A stretch of 25,630 nucleotides of DNA from a virus: IMG/VR virus record IMGVR_UViG_3300017613_000283, positions 1 through 25,630 of that record. The stretch is one strand, 5' to 3'. This document shows positions 7,938 to 16,800 of the stretch, piece after piece. How positions within the stretch are numbered: the stretch's first letter is position 1; the number at the start of each line of letters is the position of its first letter. The translations under genes were made by a program, and so were the position numbers. The notes under the pieces are model-generated. The model saw nothing but the letters and a program-made list of their open reading frames with translations. It did not search any database and had not been told where the DNA came from.

Positions 7938-8425
7938 AGATAGTTATTATCGGGAAAGCTCCTGGATGGAAGAAAGCCCCGAGCGAAGGTGAGACTTGGG
8001 GCATTCATTCGCTTTGCCTTTGGCGACCTGTAAGTATGGTTTGGGATATGCACAGAACAGATGAAATAAAAACAGAAGAACAGGCAGATATAATTAAATA
8101 TGTTAATGATAATAAAGTTCCATATATGACTTTGAAGAAGCATAAGGACATACCAACCTCAATTGAATTTCCTTTAAACGAAATGCCTTTGATATACTCT
8201 GAATGCTCCGTTGCTTATATGGTTTGGTATGCTGTTCACAAAGGTGCAACACAAATTGATATGTATGGTGTTTGTTTAGGGCTTGAGGAAGAATATAGAG
8301 ACCAACGACCCTCTGTGGAGTATTGGGTCGGCTATGCGAGAGGGAAGGGAATAACGGTAATAATACACGGTAAATCTGCAATATGCAGAGGTAGCCAAAA
8401 ATTATATGGATATAACAGTGGTTAA
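7934..8425 (+). CDS. Rossmann-like protein of unknown function in the head-tail region (163 aa)
   Basis: The N-terminus is a strand followed by a glycine loop: residues 1-12 read MKIVIIGKAPGW, and later GETWGIH. Farther on are a VWDMHRTDE segment, an ECSVAYMVWYAVHKGATQID helix and an MYGVCLG strand-turn. This alternation of strand-Gly-loop and helix fits an alpha/beta Rossmann-like fold. I have seen similar proteins (IIGKGPGW-like starts, GETWGIN, DMH) in phages near the capsid, without a known role. It may bind a nucleotide or sugar; no catalytic set is certain. The start overlaps the previous gene by four bases. Confidence 0.55.
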   Translation: MKIVIIGKAPGWKKAPSEGETWGIHSLCLWRPVSMVWDMHRTDEIKTEEQADIIKYVNDNKVPYMTLKKHKDIPTSIEFPLNEMPLIYSECSVAYMVWYAVHKGATQIDMYGVCLGLEEEYRDQRPSVEYWVGYARGKGITVIIHGKSAICRGSQKLYGYNSG

Positions 8426-8966
8426 TATCAAAACAACTTGTGCTGAATGTGGAACTCCTTTGTGGGGGGAGAATCTTCACAAGCGGGGCGATGAATATTA
8501 TTGTTCTGCGGACTTTGAAAGATTATCTCCTGAAGAGGATATGGTAAATAAATTAACAGAAAAGCAATACGATGATTATCAAGAGTTATTTGATGGAACT
8601 GGAATAGAAGAGTTGGTAACTAATGGTGGATTTGATACGGACACAAGCTGGACTAAAGGAACGGGCTGGACAATTTCAGGCAAAGCAAGTTCGGATGGGA
8701 GTCAATCGGCAGAAAGTTTATTGACTCAAGAAAGAGCTAAAACGGTTGGTGTAGAATATGTTTATACATTTACGATTAGTGATTATTCAGCAGGTTCGAT
8801 AGCAGTGAGATATGGAACTTCATATACGGGGACGTCAAGAAGTGCTAACGGTACTTATACGGAAACATTAAGACAGTTGTTTGAATATAATAATAATGCT
8901 TTAGCAGCCGATGCAGATTTTATTGGTTCAGTAGATAACTTTTCAGTCAGGAGAAGAAAGATATAA
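8406..8966 (+). CDS. Zinc-finger plus jelly-roll fusion protein (186 aa)
   Basis: Two parts can be seen. Residues 12-36 carry C12-x2-C15, H25, C33 and D36, a layout like a small LIM/zinc-ribbon knuckle (Cys-x2-Cys ... His ... Cys-x2-Asp). Residues about 70-186 look like a carbohydrate-binding-type jelly roll: an NGGFDTDTSW opening, a GWTIS strand, YVYTFTISDYSAG, and a final VDNFSVRRRK. The same jelly-roll layout occurs at the start of the tail hub protein (13864). The gene overlaps the previous one by 20 bases, and GAGG lies about 12 bases before the ATG. It could be a connector-area decoration binding a cell-surface glycan; function unproven. Confidence 0.5.
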   Translation: MDITVVNIKTTCAECGTPLWGENLHKRGDEYYCSADFERLSPEEDMVNKLTEKQYDDYQELFDGTGIEELVTNGGFDTDTSWTKGTGWTISGKASSDGSQSAESLLTQERAKTVGVEYVYTFTISDYSAGSIAVRYGTSYTGTSRSANGTYTETLRQLFEYNNNALAADADFIGSVDNFSVRRRKI

Positions 8967-9691
8967 TGGTAGAATCATTTTTAACACAAAATTTAATTGT
9001 CAGGGGTGAAACAGCGATAGGTGATTATCTTCGGACAAGCCAGAGTGATTTCGCAAACATTTGGAAAGAAACCTTTGCAGATTTACTATTAGATTTAGAT
9101 ACGGTAGGATTAAAGATCAGACAACTTTGTGAACGCTTATCGCTGCAAACCTCAGTTACAAAAACGGCTGCTTTTAACGGTGCTATATCAAGTCAGGATT
9201 ATGCACAAAGAATGAGATTGGTAATTCCGGTTTCAGCTATAACGGGGGATGCGGTATTTACTTTACAAGGGTCAGATGACGACGGGACAACGTGGACAGC
9301 AGTAACAATGGTGGCTGATGGTGGGACTTCTGCGACTACTCATACTATTTCAGCAGCGGCGACAGGGAATAGTGCAAATACTTATGTGATCACAAGATTG
9401 TATGAAAAGTATAGATTGCAGTTAATTTCAATAGGTACAACAGTTACTTACACGGCTTATATGATTGAGGAAGTTTATACCACATTGCATAGGGAAATGA
9501 CCCGTAGAAAGATTTACGAAACATTGATGGCACAGGACAGAGATGTATATATGATTAAATTTGAAGAGTACGCAAATAAATATAAAGATAGATTAGCAGA
9601 AGCAAGGTTAAGGGTTGATTATACTGATGACGGAGATATTTCAAGAGAAGAAGGAGAAAAAAGAATCGCTAACATCAGGTTTACATTATGA
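8966..9691 (+). CDS. Head-tail connector candidate with an inserted beta domain (241 aa)
   Basis: The N-terminal 60 residues (LIVRGETAIGDYLRTSQ, then FADLLLDLDTVGLKIRQL) and the C-terminal 70 (TLHREMTRRKIYETLMAQ, then a long helix KFEEYANKYKDRLAEARL) look helical, like head-tail adaptor proteins. Between them, roughly residues 65-165, lies a beta-rich region (AVFTLQGSDDDGTTWTAV ... YEKYRLQLISIG) like the Ig-like domains common in virion proteins. Its place between the capsid cluster and the tail-terminator candidate fits a connector. The insertion would make it an unusually large adaptor. It overlaps the next gene by four bases. Confidence 0.5.
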   Translation: MVESFLTQNLIVRGETAIGDYLRTSQSDFANIWKETFADLLLDLDTVGLKIRQLCERLSLQTSVTKTAAFNGAISSQDYAQRMRLVIPVSAITGDAVFTLQGSDDDGTTWTAVTMVADGGTSATTHTISAAATGNSANTYVITRLYEKYRLQLISIGTTVTYTAYMIEEVYTTLHREMTRRKIYETLMAQDRDVYMIKFEEYANKYKDRLAEARLRVDYTDDGDISREEGEKRIANIRFTL

Positions 9692-10080
9692 GCTGGGCAG
9701 CAGATAGAGCTACTATAAAAACAGCCATTGAAGGATTAACGGGGTATATAATTATCCCTGAGAATAAGAAGCCAGAGGATGCACCTGGTACTCATCCCCA
9801 CAGGGCCTTTAGTATCGCATTAACCGGGGTAGATGACCCTGTAATGCATACAGGTAGGGCTTTGGTTTATGTCCATTCTGTTGAAGTGTTAGTAAAATAT
9901 TTAGGGGTTGATGATACTATACAAGCTACTAATGAAAGTTTGTTTTTAACATTACAGAATACGATTTCAGCATTAACAGGTTTTATAAATTTTAATTCAG
10001 AACCAACTTTAGAACCAATGGATAACAAGCACTTGCTTGGGACTTTGGATTTTCAGTTTGGTGTTGATTGTAATAGTTAG
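9688..10080 (+). CDS. Tail terminator / tail completion protein candidate (130 aa)
   Basis: The layout fits the small proteins that cap the siphovirus tail tube at the head end. An N-terminal helix (ADRATIKTAIEGLTG) is followed by strands and an HRAFSIAL segment, then VHSVEVLVKYLG, a helix TNESLFLTLQNTISAL and a final strand LGTLDFQFGVD. Length (130 aa) and position immediately before the tail-tube gene agree with that role. It overlaps the connector candidate by four bases. The family assignment rests on position and general fold pattern rather than a diagnostic motif. Confidence 0.55.
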   Translation: MSWAADRATIKTAIEGLTGYIIIPENKKPEDAPGTHPHRAFSIALTGVDDPVMHTGRALVYVHSVEVLVKYLGVDDTIQATNESLFLTLQNTISALTGFINFNSEPTLEPMDNKHLLGTLDFQFGVDCNS

Positions 10081-10088
10081 GAGATATA

Positions 10089-10277
10089 ATGGAAAAGAAA
10101 GTAAAGCCCGGAATATCAATATCCAAATCTAAAAGTTATGGGGCAGAATTTAAGATTATTTTAGGGTTGGATAAAGATAGAGAAGGGAAATTTAACAAGG
10201 GCGGTAAAATTACCGTCACAAAAGAAGAATTAGAAACCATTGGGAAACATAGATGGTTGGAGGTGAATAATGGCTGA
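10089..10277 (+). CDS. Small basic hypothetical protein (62 aa)
   Basis: Unrecognised, Lys/Gly-rich protein with a beta strand (YGAEFKIILGL) and a final KITVTKEELETIGKHRWLEV segment. A strong TAGGAG ribosome site lies seven bases before the ATG. The start of the tail-tube gene (10270) overlaps its last eight bases. The location between the tail terminator and tail tube suggests a minor tail protein, with no direct support. Confidence 0.55.
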   Translation: MEKKVKPGISISKSKSYGAEFKIILGLDKDREGKFNKGGKITVTKEELETIGKHRWLEVNNG

Positions 10278-11343
10278 TGTAAAAATAGGGGCTCGTGAAG
10301 AACGGTTAGGGTGCTACATACAAGCCACCTACAATGAGTCACTGGCTGATAGCACTACTTTTTATACAATGCAATGGGTAAATGCGGGGAATTTAATACT
10401 TGATAATGCTACTACACTTGATCAATTCAACGTAATATCCCAACACGGTGTGCATAATGAAATTGAAAGGGCTGTAATAGACACCGTGGGTGGGTTTAAG
10501 TCTATACCCATTACCGGTATAGCGGAAAAATCAGTAATGGCACCCTTGTTATATTCGTCTCATTTTGTATGTACAGAAGCAGCAGGAACTCCGTTTAATA
10601 AAGTAATAACAGCGGGTGGGTTGACAGCCCCACTTGATTTCGCAAACAATGGGACTAAGTTTTTTACTTGGGCAATAGACCAAGGAGGTACAGCAACACA
10701 GGGGAGCCCTGCAAGTACGAGTGATGATGGAATCCAGTTATTAAATGGGGTTGTTGATAACCTGAATATCGTTTGGGATATGGGGGCAGATGGTACCGCA
10801 AGATTCGCTAATTATTCTGCGACTATTTTGGGTAATCAAACAAAGCACGAACAGTCTTTAAGCGGTACTTGGACAAATGCAACACCAGCACAGAACTTTT
10901 TTAATAACTCAGACACTTGGGCGTTTATAGCCCTTACTGTTGATTCGGTTGATCTAAAACAAGAGAGAATAAGAAGGGTTGAATACAATGTTAATAATAA
11001 TTTCGCTTCAAGCACGGCAGCAATAGCGGGAAAGATAAACCAATATGATTTCGCCCCGGAATATACGATGAAAGTGATTTTGAATTATAACGCCGTAACA
11101 GAAAAATGCTTAAATGATTTTAACCTAAAAGCTACAGTAGATGCTAATTGGAGTAACGATTCGGGGCAAGCAAAAACAGATGGCAAATGGACTATTGATA
11201 TGCCTACAAGTTATTTATACGCCCCGACTAAGATTTACGAAGGTGATTTCTTGGGAATTGAATTAAATATTAAAGCATTTTCAACAGCAGGAGCAACACC
11301 GGTGACAATTAACTATTGTGATACAATAGATTGGACTTTTTAA
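10270..11343 (+). CDS. Major tail (tube) protein (357 aa)
   Basis: The tube subunit forms the channel through which DNA exits. This is the most likely tube gene because it lies between the terminator candidate and the tail chaperone and is large and beta-rich. It starts ADVKIGAREERLGCYIQ, with alternating beta strands and loops throughout, and ends with long strands (GDFLGIELNIKAFS). The middle (around residues 180-230) has a DMGADGTARF strand and an NQTKHEQSLSG segment like tube-protein loops. A GGAGG ribosome site precedes it. No sheath gene follows, so this looks like a non-contractile tail. Confidence 0.7.
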   Translation: MADVKIGAREERLGCYIQATYNESLADSTTFYTMQWVNAGNLILDNATTLDQFNVISQHGVHNEIERAVIDTVGGFKSIPITGIAEKSVMAPLLYSSHFVCTEAAGTPFNKVITAGGLTAPLDFANNGTKFFTWAIDQGGTATQGSPASTSDDGIQLLNGVVDNLNIVWDMGADGTARFANYSATILGNQTKHEQSLSGTWTNATPAQNFFNNSDTWAFIALTVDSVDLKQERIRRVEYNVNNNFASSTAAIAGKINQYDFAPEYTMKVILNYNAVTEKCLNDFNLKATVDANWSNDSGQAKTDGKWTIDMPTSYLYAPTKIYEGDFLGIELNIKAFSTAGATPVTINYCDTIDWTF

Positions 11344-11823
11344 ATGCAATTATCATTAAAAAAATCTTTAACCAACTGGATAAAAGTAGAAGGGGATGAT
11401 CCTCCCGCAGAGTTCTTAGTGGATTACCCCACAAGGGAACAATCACGGGAATTACAATCTATTGCTTTTGGAGATAAATATTCAGGCAACGATAGGATGC
11501 TGAAGTATGCTCAACTGTTTATTAAATATGCAGTCAAAGATTGGAAAAATATGTTCGGCGATGATGATAAAGAAATCGAATGTAAAATAGTAGATAATGA
11601 ATTATATGGTGGAGAAAAACAAACTGGATTTGAGAAGTATAAAGAAAGTTTGGGCGATTTATACATCCATAAAAGAGAAGAATATTATAGATTGCTTAAT
11701 GAATATGATGCAGAGCACCAGGACCTTTGGTGGGCTTTGGTGAAAGTTCCCGGTAGAGCTTTAGCAATCTATAATAGTATTGCACCGGAAGTTGAGTTTA
11801 CAGATAATGATAAAAAAAAATAG
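11344..11823 (+). CDS. Tail assembly chaperone, short form (159 aa)
   Basis: This is the G-type half of a tail assembly chaperone that coats the tape measure during tail building. It starts right after the tail-tube stop and is acidic and helical (EYDAEHQDLWWALVK, KYAQLFIKYAVKDWK). It ends in DNDKKK followed by TAG. The three lysines are nine A residues at 11812-11820, an ideal slip site. The gene is followed by an open -1 frame that ends at the nuclease gene, the classic arrangement for G/GT chaperones before a tape measure. Confidence 0.75.
   Translation: MQLSLKKSLTNWIKVEGDDPPAEFLVDYPTREQSRELQSIAFGDKYSGNDRMLKYAQLFIKYAVKDWKNMFGDDDKEIECKIVDNELYGGEKQTGFEKYKESLGDLYIHKREEYYRLLNEYDAEHQDLWWALVKVPGRALAIYNSIAPEVEFTDNDKKK
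11812..11820 (+). promoter_or_regulatory. Programmed -1 ribosomal frameshift site (A-run of nine)
   Basis: In the zero frame the codons are AAA AAA AAA TAG. A heptamer A AAA AAA fits the X XXY YYZ slip rule. Slipping back one base puts the ribosome into the frame that stays open to 12173. The zero-frame stop follows directly. I did not find a strong downstream stem by eye. Confidence 0.75.
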
Positions 11824-12173
11824 TTTACTGTTCAACACTCTATAACGCTGGGAAACTTCAGGGTAAACCAATAGAATTTCCAGCAGAGATTGCAGGGAAT
11901 ATATACGAAACGCAAGATGATTTGATTGAATCGCTTGATGAGGAGATAGAAAAATTACAAAATGTAGAAGGGGCAACATTGTTAAAGTGTTTAGATACTG
12001 CATTATTCCCTTTAGGGGTTGATACCGCTTGTCTTGCAGATATAAGGACTATGGATTTAATCAATACTTATTCCTTTTATAAGAACTCTCCAGATAAAGC
12101 ATTTACCCCCCCGACCCAAGTATGGTTTGATGCTTATAATATATTAACAAAATTGGAGCCTCGTTTAATGTAA
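11820..12173 (+). CDS. Frameshift extension of the tail chaperone (GT-type, 117 extra residues)
   Basis: This -1 frame is open from the slip site to TAA at 12171-12173 and reads through KIVYCSTLYNAGKLQGKP into an acidic helical domain (LIESLDEEIEKLQNVEG) and a final WFDAYNILTKLEP segment. It has no ATG near the beginning (the first alternative start is a TTG at 11922), which fits translation only by frameshift. The combined product (11344-11820 then 11820-12173) would be about 276 aa. The T domain of such proteins binds the tape measure. The site is unusual only in being a pure A-run of nine. Confidence 0.75.
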   Translation: MVYCSTLYNAGKLQGKPIEFPAEIAGNIYETQDDLIESLDEEIEKLQNVEGATLLKCLDTALFPLGVDTACLADIRTMDLINTYSFYKNSPDKAFTPPTQVWFDAYNILTKLEPRLM

Positions 12174-12394
12174 TGGCAAGAAATTATAAAAAAGAATATA
12201 AAAGTTATCACGCTAAACCGATACAGGTTAAGAATAGAGCTGCAAGAAATAAAGCCCGTAAAATACTTGGATTAAAACCCGGTGATAAAAGAGAAGTTGA
12301 CCATAAAAAACCCCTATCTAAAGGTGGTGGCAATTCAAGGAAAAATTTAAGAGTAATATCTCTAAAGACTAATAGAAAAAAAGGCAATAGATAA
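12173..12394 (+). CDS. HNN-type (HNH-like) nuclease (73 aa)
   Basis: The motif VDHKKPLSKGGGNSRKNLR, with D43, H44 and N58, and then a TNRKKG segment with N67, is the HNH pattern with Asn in the third place (HNN). The N-terminal 40 residues are very basic (ARNYKKEYKSYHAKP), which fits DNA binding. Length is typical of these tiny phage nuclease-like proteins. The ATG overlaps the stop of the chaperone extension (TAATG). A free HNH protein at this position in a tail operon is known from other phages; its role there is unclear. It has no zinc-binding cysteines. Confidence 0.65.
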   Translation: MARNYKKEYKSYHAKPIQVKNRAARNKARKILGLKPGDKREVDHKKPLSKGGGNSRKNLRVISLKTNRKKGNR

Positions 12395-13864
12395 ATGGCT
12401 CAAGTTGTAAAAGACATAAACTTTAAGACTAAAGTAACCGGAACAGGTGCAGCTAAAAGTAAAATTCAGGGAGTAGAAAAAACTGCTGTAGGTTCTGCGA
12501 ATAAGATGAGTGCTGCATTTACTAAAATGGGCGGTATGATGATAGCTGCTTTTGGCGGTATGCAGATGGTGAATATTCTTAAGGGCACACTGGATGCATA
12601 CGGAAAACAAGAATTAGCAATCCAAAAACTTGACACCGCTTTAGGATATAGCACAAAATCACTTCAAGATTATGCTGCTGAACTTCAAAAAGTTACAACC
12701 TTCGGAGATGAAGAAACTATAAATGCAATGGCATTGATAGGAATGTTTGTTAAAGAGGAAGAACAAATCCAAAAGTTAACCGTTGCTGTCCAGAATTTTG
12801 CTGCTGCTAAAGAAGTTGATTTGGCAATGGCTGCCGATTTAATCACTAAAACATTTGCATCTTCTACTAATGCACTATCAAGATACGGATTAGTGGTTGA
12901 AGGAGCTGCCAACTCGAGTGAAAGATTAAATAGTTTATTAGATGCAATGAGTGTTTATAGTGGGCAAGCTGAAGAAAAAGCCAAGACAAACACTGGTCAA
13001 ATGATCAAACTTAAAAATAAAATTGGTGATTTAGAAGAACAAATTGGTGCCGGGTTAATTCCTTCAGTTATGGACTTAACGTCTATAATGGATGGTTTGA
13101 GTGGTGCAATAGGGGATAGTGATGGGTTGCTTTACTGGTTAACAAGACTAACAACTTTGCCTTTAATGTGGCCTGTTGAATTATATAAAGCTATTGCAGA
13201 CCTTTTAGATGGTAAAGACGGAGTAAAAGATTTGACATCCGAATGGAGCAAACAAAATGATGTGCTCAAAATAGTCGGTGGTCAGTGGGGAAAGTTTGGG
13301 TTGGCAGGAAAAGAAGGTTTAGGTTCAGTAAAAAATGAAGTTGTTGGATTAAATAAAGAACTAATAATAACAAGAGAATTATTAAAGGGTATTGTAGGCG
13401 AAGCAGGTAGAGAAATAACTGGTGGTGTTGCGGGCGAAACCGGCATCGGTGCTGGTGGGGCTAAAGAAGTCGGGACGGCAAAGGAATCTCCACTTGCAGC
13501 AGCTACATTTGACGGGTTAGAAGACGGATTTGATAAAGCCTCAGATATGATGGAGAGTGTATCAAGAAACTGGACAGCTACTTTAGAAAGCAACTTCAAT
13601 GAGTTCTGGGATTCGACCTTTGGTTATGCAAATTCATTATTAGAACAATTATTAAAAATGACTTTTACAGGTATACTTTCACAGGCTTTAAGTTTCTTAC
13701 CAGGTGGTGGGATTTTAACGGGGATTATAAGTGCATTTAGCAGTCCAACAAGTAGTGGTGCCGGTGTATACCCACAAACGATAGTAGTAAAATTAGGAGA
13801 TGAAGACTTGGCAACTGCTGTAAGAAAGGGAGACTCATATAATACAATGAGAAGACGAAACTAA
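12395..13864 (+). CDS. Tape measure protein (489 aa)
   Basis: This protein sets tail length. It begins with a helical polar region (KVTGTGAAKSKIQGVEKTA), has a hydrophobic membrane-like segment around residues 46-60 (KMGGMMIAAFGGMQMV), then long helices with Ala/Lys/Glu/Gln (TVAVQNFAAAKEVDLAMA), a central LIPSVMDLTSIMDGLSG hydrophobic part and a C-terminal Gly/Ala hydrophobic stretch (LLKMTFTGILSQALSFLPG). Its position after the chaperone pair fits. At 489 aa it is short. Using the usual ~0.15 nm per residue, the tail would be about 70 nm. The gene follows the nuclease without a gap. Confidence 0.75.
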   Translation: MAQVVKDINFKTKVTGTGAAKSKIQGVEKTAVGSANKMSAAFTKMGGMMIAAFGGMQMVNILKGTLDAYGKQELAIQKLDTALGYSTKSLQDYAAELQKVTTFGDEETINAMALIGMFVKEEEQIQKLTVAVQNFAAAKEVDLAMAADLITKTFASSTNALSRYGLVVEGAANSSERLNSLLDAMSVYSGQAEEKAKTNTGQMIKLKNKIGDLEEQIGAGLIPSVMDLTSIMDGLSGAIGDSDGLLYWLTRLTTLPLMWPVELYKAIADLLDGKDGVKDLTSEWSKQNDVLKIVGGQWGKFGLAGKEGLGSVKNEVVGLNKELIITRELLKGIVGEAGREITGGVAGETGIGAGGAKEVGTAKESPLAAATFDGLEDGFDKASDMMESVSRNWTATLESNFNEFWDSTFGYANSLLEQLLKMTFTGILSQALSFLPGGGILTGIISAFSSPTSSGAGVYPQTIVVKLGDEDLATAVRKGDSYNTMRRRN

Positions 13865-16800
13865 TGTTATCTCTAAATGATACCCCAACAAATGACAACG
13901 AAGCTGTTTTTTTATTAGAGATTAACTGCGAAGGAAGCAACTTAATTGGGAACTCAGGGTTTGATAGCGATAGCTCAACCGGATGGACTTTAACAGGTGA
14001 TTGGGCTGTAAATAGCAATGAGTTGCAATTTGACTTTGTTGATGATGCCACTGGTACTGCTCGTTATACAGTCAGTCAATTAAGTGCCGCTACTTATGTT
14101 TTTGAATATGAAATAATGTACGCTTCTGGGACGTTTGCTTTATATTTAGAAGGTGGTGGTGGAGGTTCAATACTTACCAATGATTTAACATTACCCCAAA
14201 CATTAGGGAAACACTCCCTTAGATTTGTAGCCAATACCGGCACCTTAGTTTCAATAGCAGTAACCGGTATGGATGGAACAGACGAGGTAGATATTGATGA
14301 CATTAAGTTAAGAAAATTAGAAGATGTAATAAGATTATCAACAAGGGATATCACTTTAACCGGGAATGTGTTTGATGGACAAGTAATTCAGTATAACGAA
14401 TTAACAGATGTTGATGCTTATATTGATACTGAAGCCGGTGGTGGCATAGGTGCTATAACGGGATATAGTTTTAAGATTGCGAGGCATACAGCCAATACAA
14501 GAACAGATGGATTTTTTAATGAGTTCTTCCCTGCTTACAACGGTGGACAATTAATAGCAAGGGAAATAAAATTTGGTGTAGTCTGGGATTCTGGAACTCC
14601 GGCATATACTGACGTGACCTGGTTAATGAATGGGAAGGTAATCGACTACAGTTACGAACCAAGGGCAATAAATATTATAGTATTGCAATCAACTGAAATA
14701 GATGCCAGGGAAGTTCCTTATTATTCAATTCAAAAAGATTTTAATAATTTTGTTTCTTATTTTGAAAATGCACCAGAGGAAAATTACGGAGCTATTATTC
14801 CAATCGTTTATGGTGACTTTGGGACTTGTACTCGGGCTTTGATGGATACTTTTACAGCTTCAAGATATGCACCAGGCATTATAGTAGACCAAGGTTCTTT
14901 TGAATCTATATACTGTTCGCATAAAGTAGAAACGGCATCAAATGGTCAAGCTGCTGGCGCTGATTGGGATGTAATGAAATATTTACCCGGGTTAGATATT
15001 TATGGTTATATAGTATCCACCGGTTCATCGGGCTCTAATACTGAATTAAACTGCAGAGTTGTAATGTTACAAAGTGCTGATGTATTATATGCTGGTTTAT
15101 GGATACCGTTAAACGAATTGTCAGAAGGAAGTGATATAGATGACATTTCTAACTTGACCGATCAAGATGAATCAACTTATGTTACAGTAGAAGACACTGG
15201 TGGTACTGATAATGTATTGGCACTAAGAATAAAAGGGAGCACTTCAACCGGAGAGGTTGGTTATGTTGATACCATCAACAACGGTAGTGCGACCGTATAT
15301 TTCAGGGCAAGCAATAATGATGATGGGGCGAATACAAGGGCTTACACTATTAAATATAGAAATGAGGGCTTAGCAACACCGGCTGATGGTACTGATACAT
15401 CGAGCACAGTTGCTGCGGCGATAGCAGATGCAACTCACGCCTTTGCTACGGCTACAGATGCTAACGCAGATAGTCAAATTCCTTGGACAATAGAGGAGTT
15501 ACAAAGTTTAGATTATTATTTTACTAATGATGATGCGGATGCAGGGGATGATATTCGGGTTTATCGTGCATATATATATATAGTAACAAAGCTCACGGGG
15601 GCGGTTGGTAGATATCACACTATATATGGCTGGGGGAAAAATCCTTGGAAGGGGGTTAGACCTATTGGGATACTCCCTATAACACAATATGAAGGGAGGG
15701 CAGAAGACCCTTGGGCTCCATATCATTTTTCCCACGCTACAAGGGAATCAAAAGGAAGGGCGGATAATGTCTTTTGTTTTATGAAGGGCAGAGAGTTTGG
15801 AAGATGGACAGATACAATATTGGCAGGGGCAAGAAGTAACGGATATAACGAGGGTGATTTAATAGAATGCCCACCTTATATAATCGAATCAATTTTAAGA
15901 GATGAATTATTTACTGAACGGGATATGCGGATGGATAGCTCTGCCGACACTACTCATTTTGTTGATGCAGAAGCTATGACAAAGGAAGATGATTGGTATA
16001 ACTATTCAGAATTTATAAACGCAGGCACTCCAGGGGCAAGGGTTCACGTATCGGATTATGTAGCTTCGACTAACACATTTACAATAGATGCTGCCGATGC
16101 TAATTTAGGTGCGACAGTTAATTATTTTCTTACCAACATCCAGGGTGATAATAAAATAGACTATGCAACTTTTGATGCAATAGGCAATACAACGAATGGT
16201 ACTCGCAAGAGTTGGAAGTTTGCTCGTTCTGTAAACACTAAACAACCTATTCAGAGTTTATTGAATGAACTTCTTTTTGAATCACATTGTATTATGTTTG
16301 AAACCGCAGATGAGACTACAGGGAAAACAAAAATAAAAATTAAGGCTTTGGACAAGGCAAGTGCTACGGAGTTTGATACAATAAATAATCCAATGCAAGC
16401 AAAAACAGCAGGGAACATAGAACAGTTAAGATGTTCACTCACACCTTTAGCAAATGTTTTTACCTCTTTCGAATTGTTTTATCATTATGATTACGGTAAA
16501 GGAGATTACACTAAAAGTATATTAGTTGATAGAAATGGGTATTCAAATCCTTCCGGCGGAACGACTTTAACAGACGAACACCAAAACCTTTGCCAATTTG
16601 CAGAAGATACATACAGGATTAGAAATCCCTTTACTTATTCAAGCAACTGGATTTATGACGATGCTACTGCTGAGTTCTTCTTAGATAAAAAGATAAGATG
16701 GTTTACCGAACAAAGATTAAGAGTAACAGTAACAGAGCCGATTGGTTCGGATGGAGATTCCGGTTATTACATCCAATGGGAGGTAGGCGATCAAGGGGTC

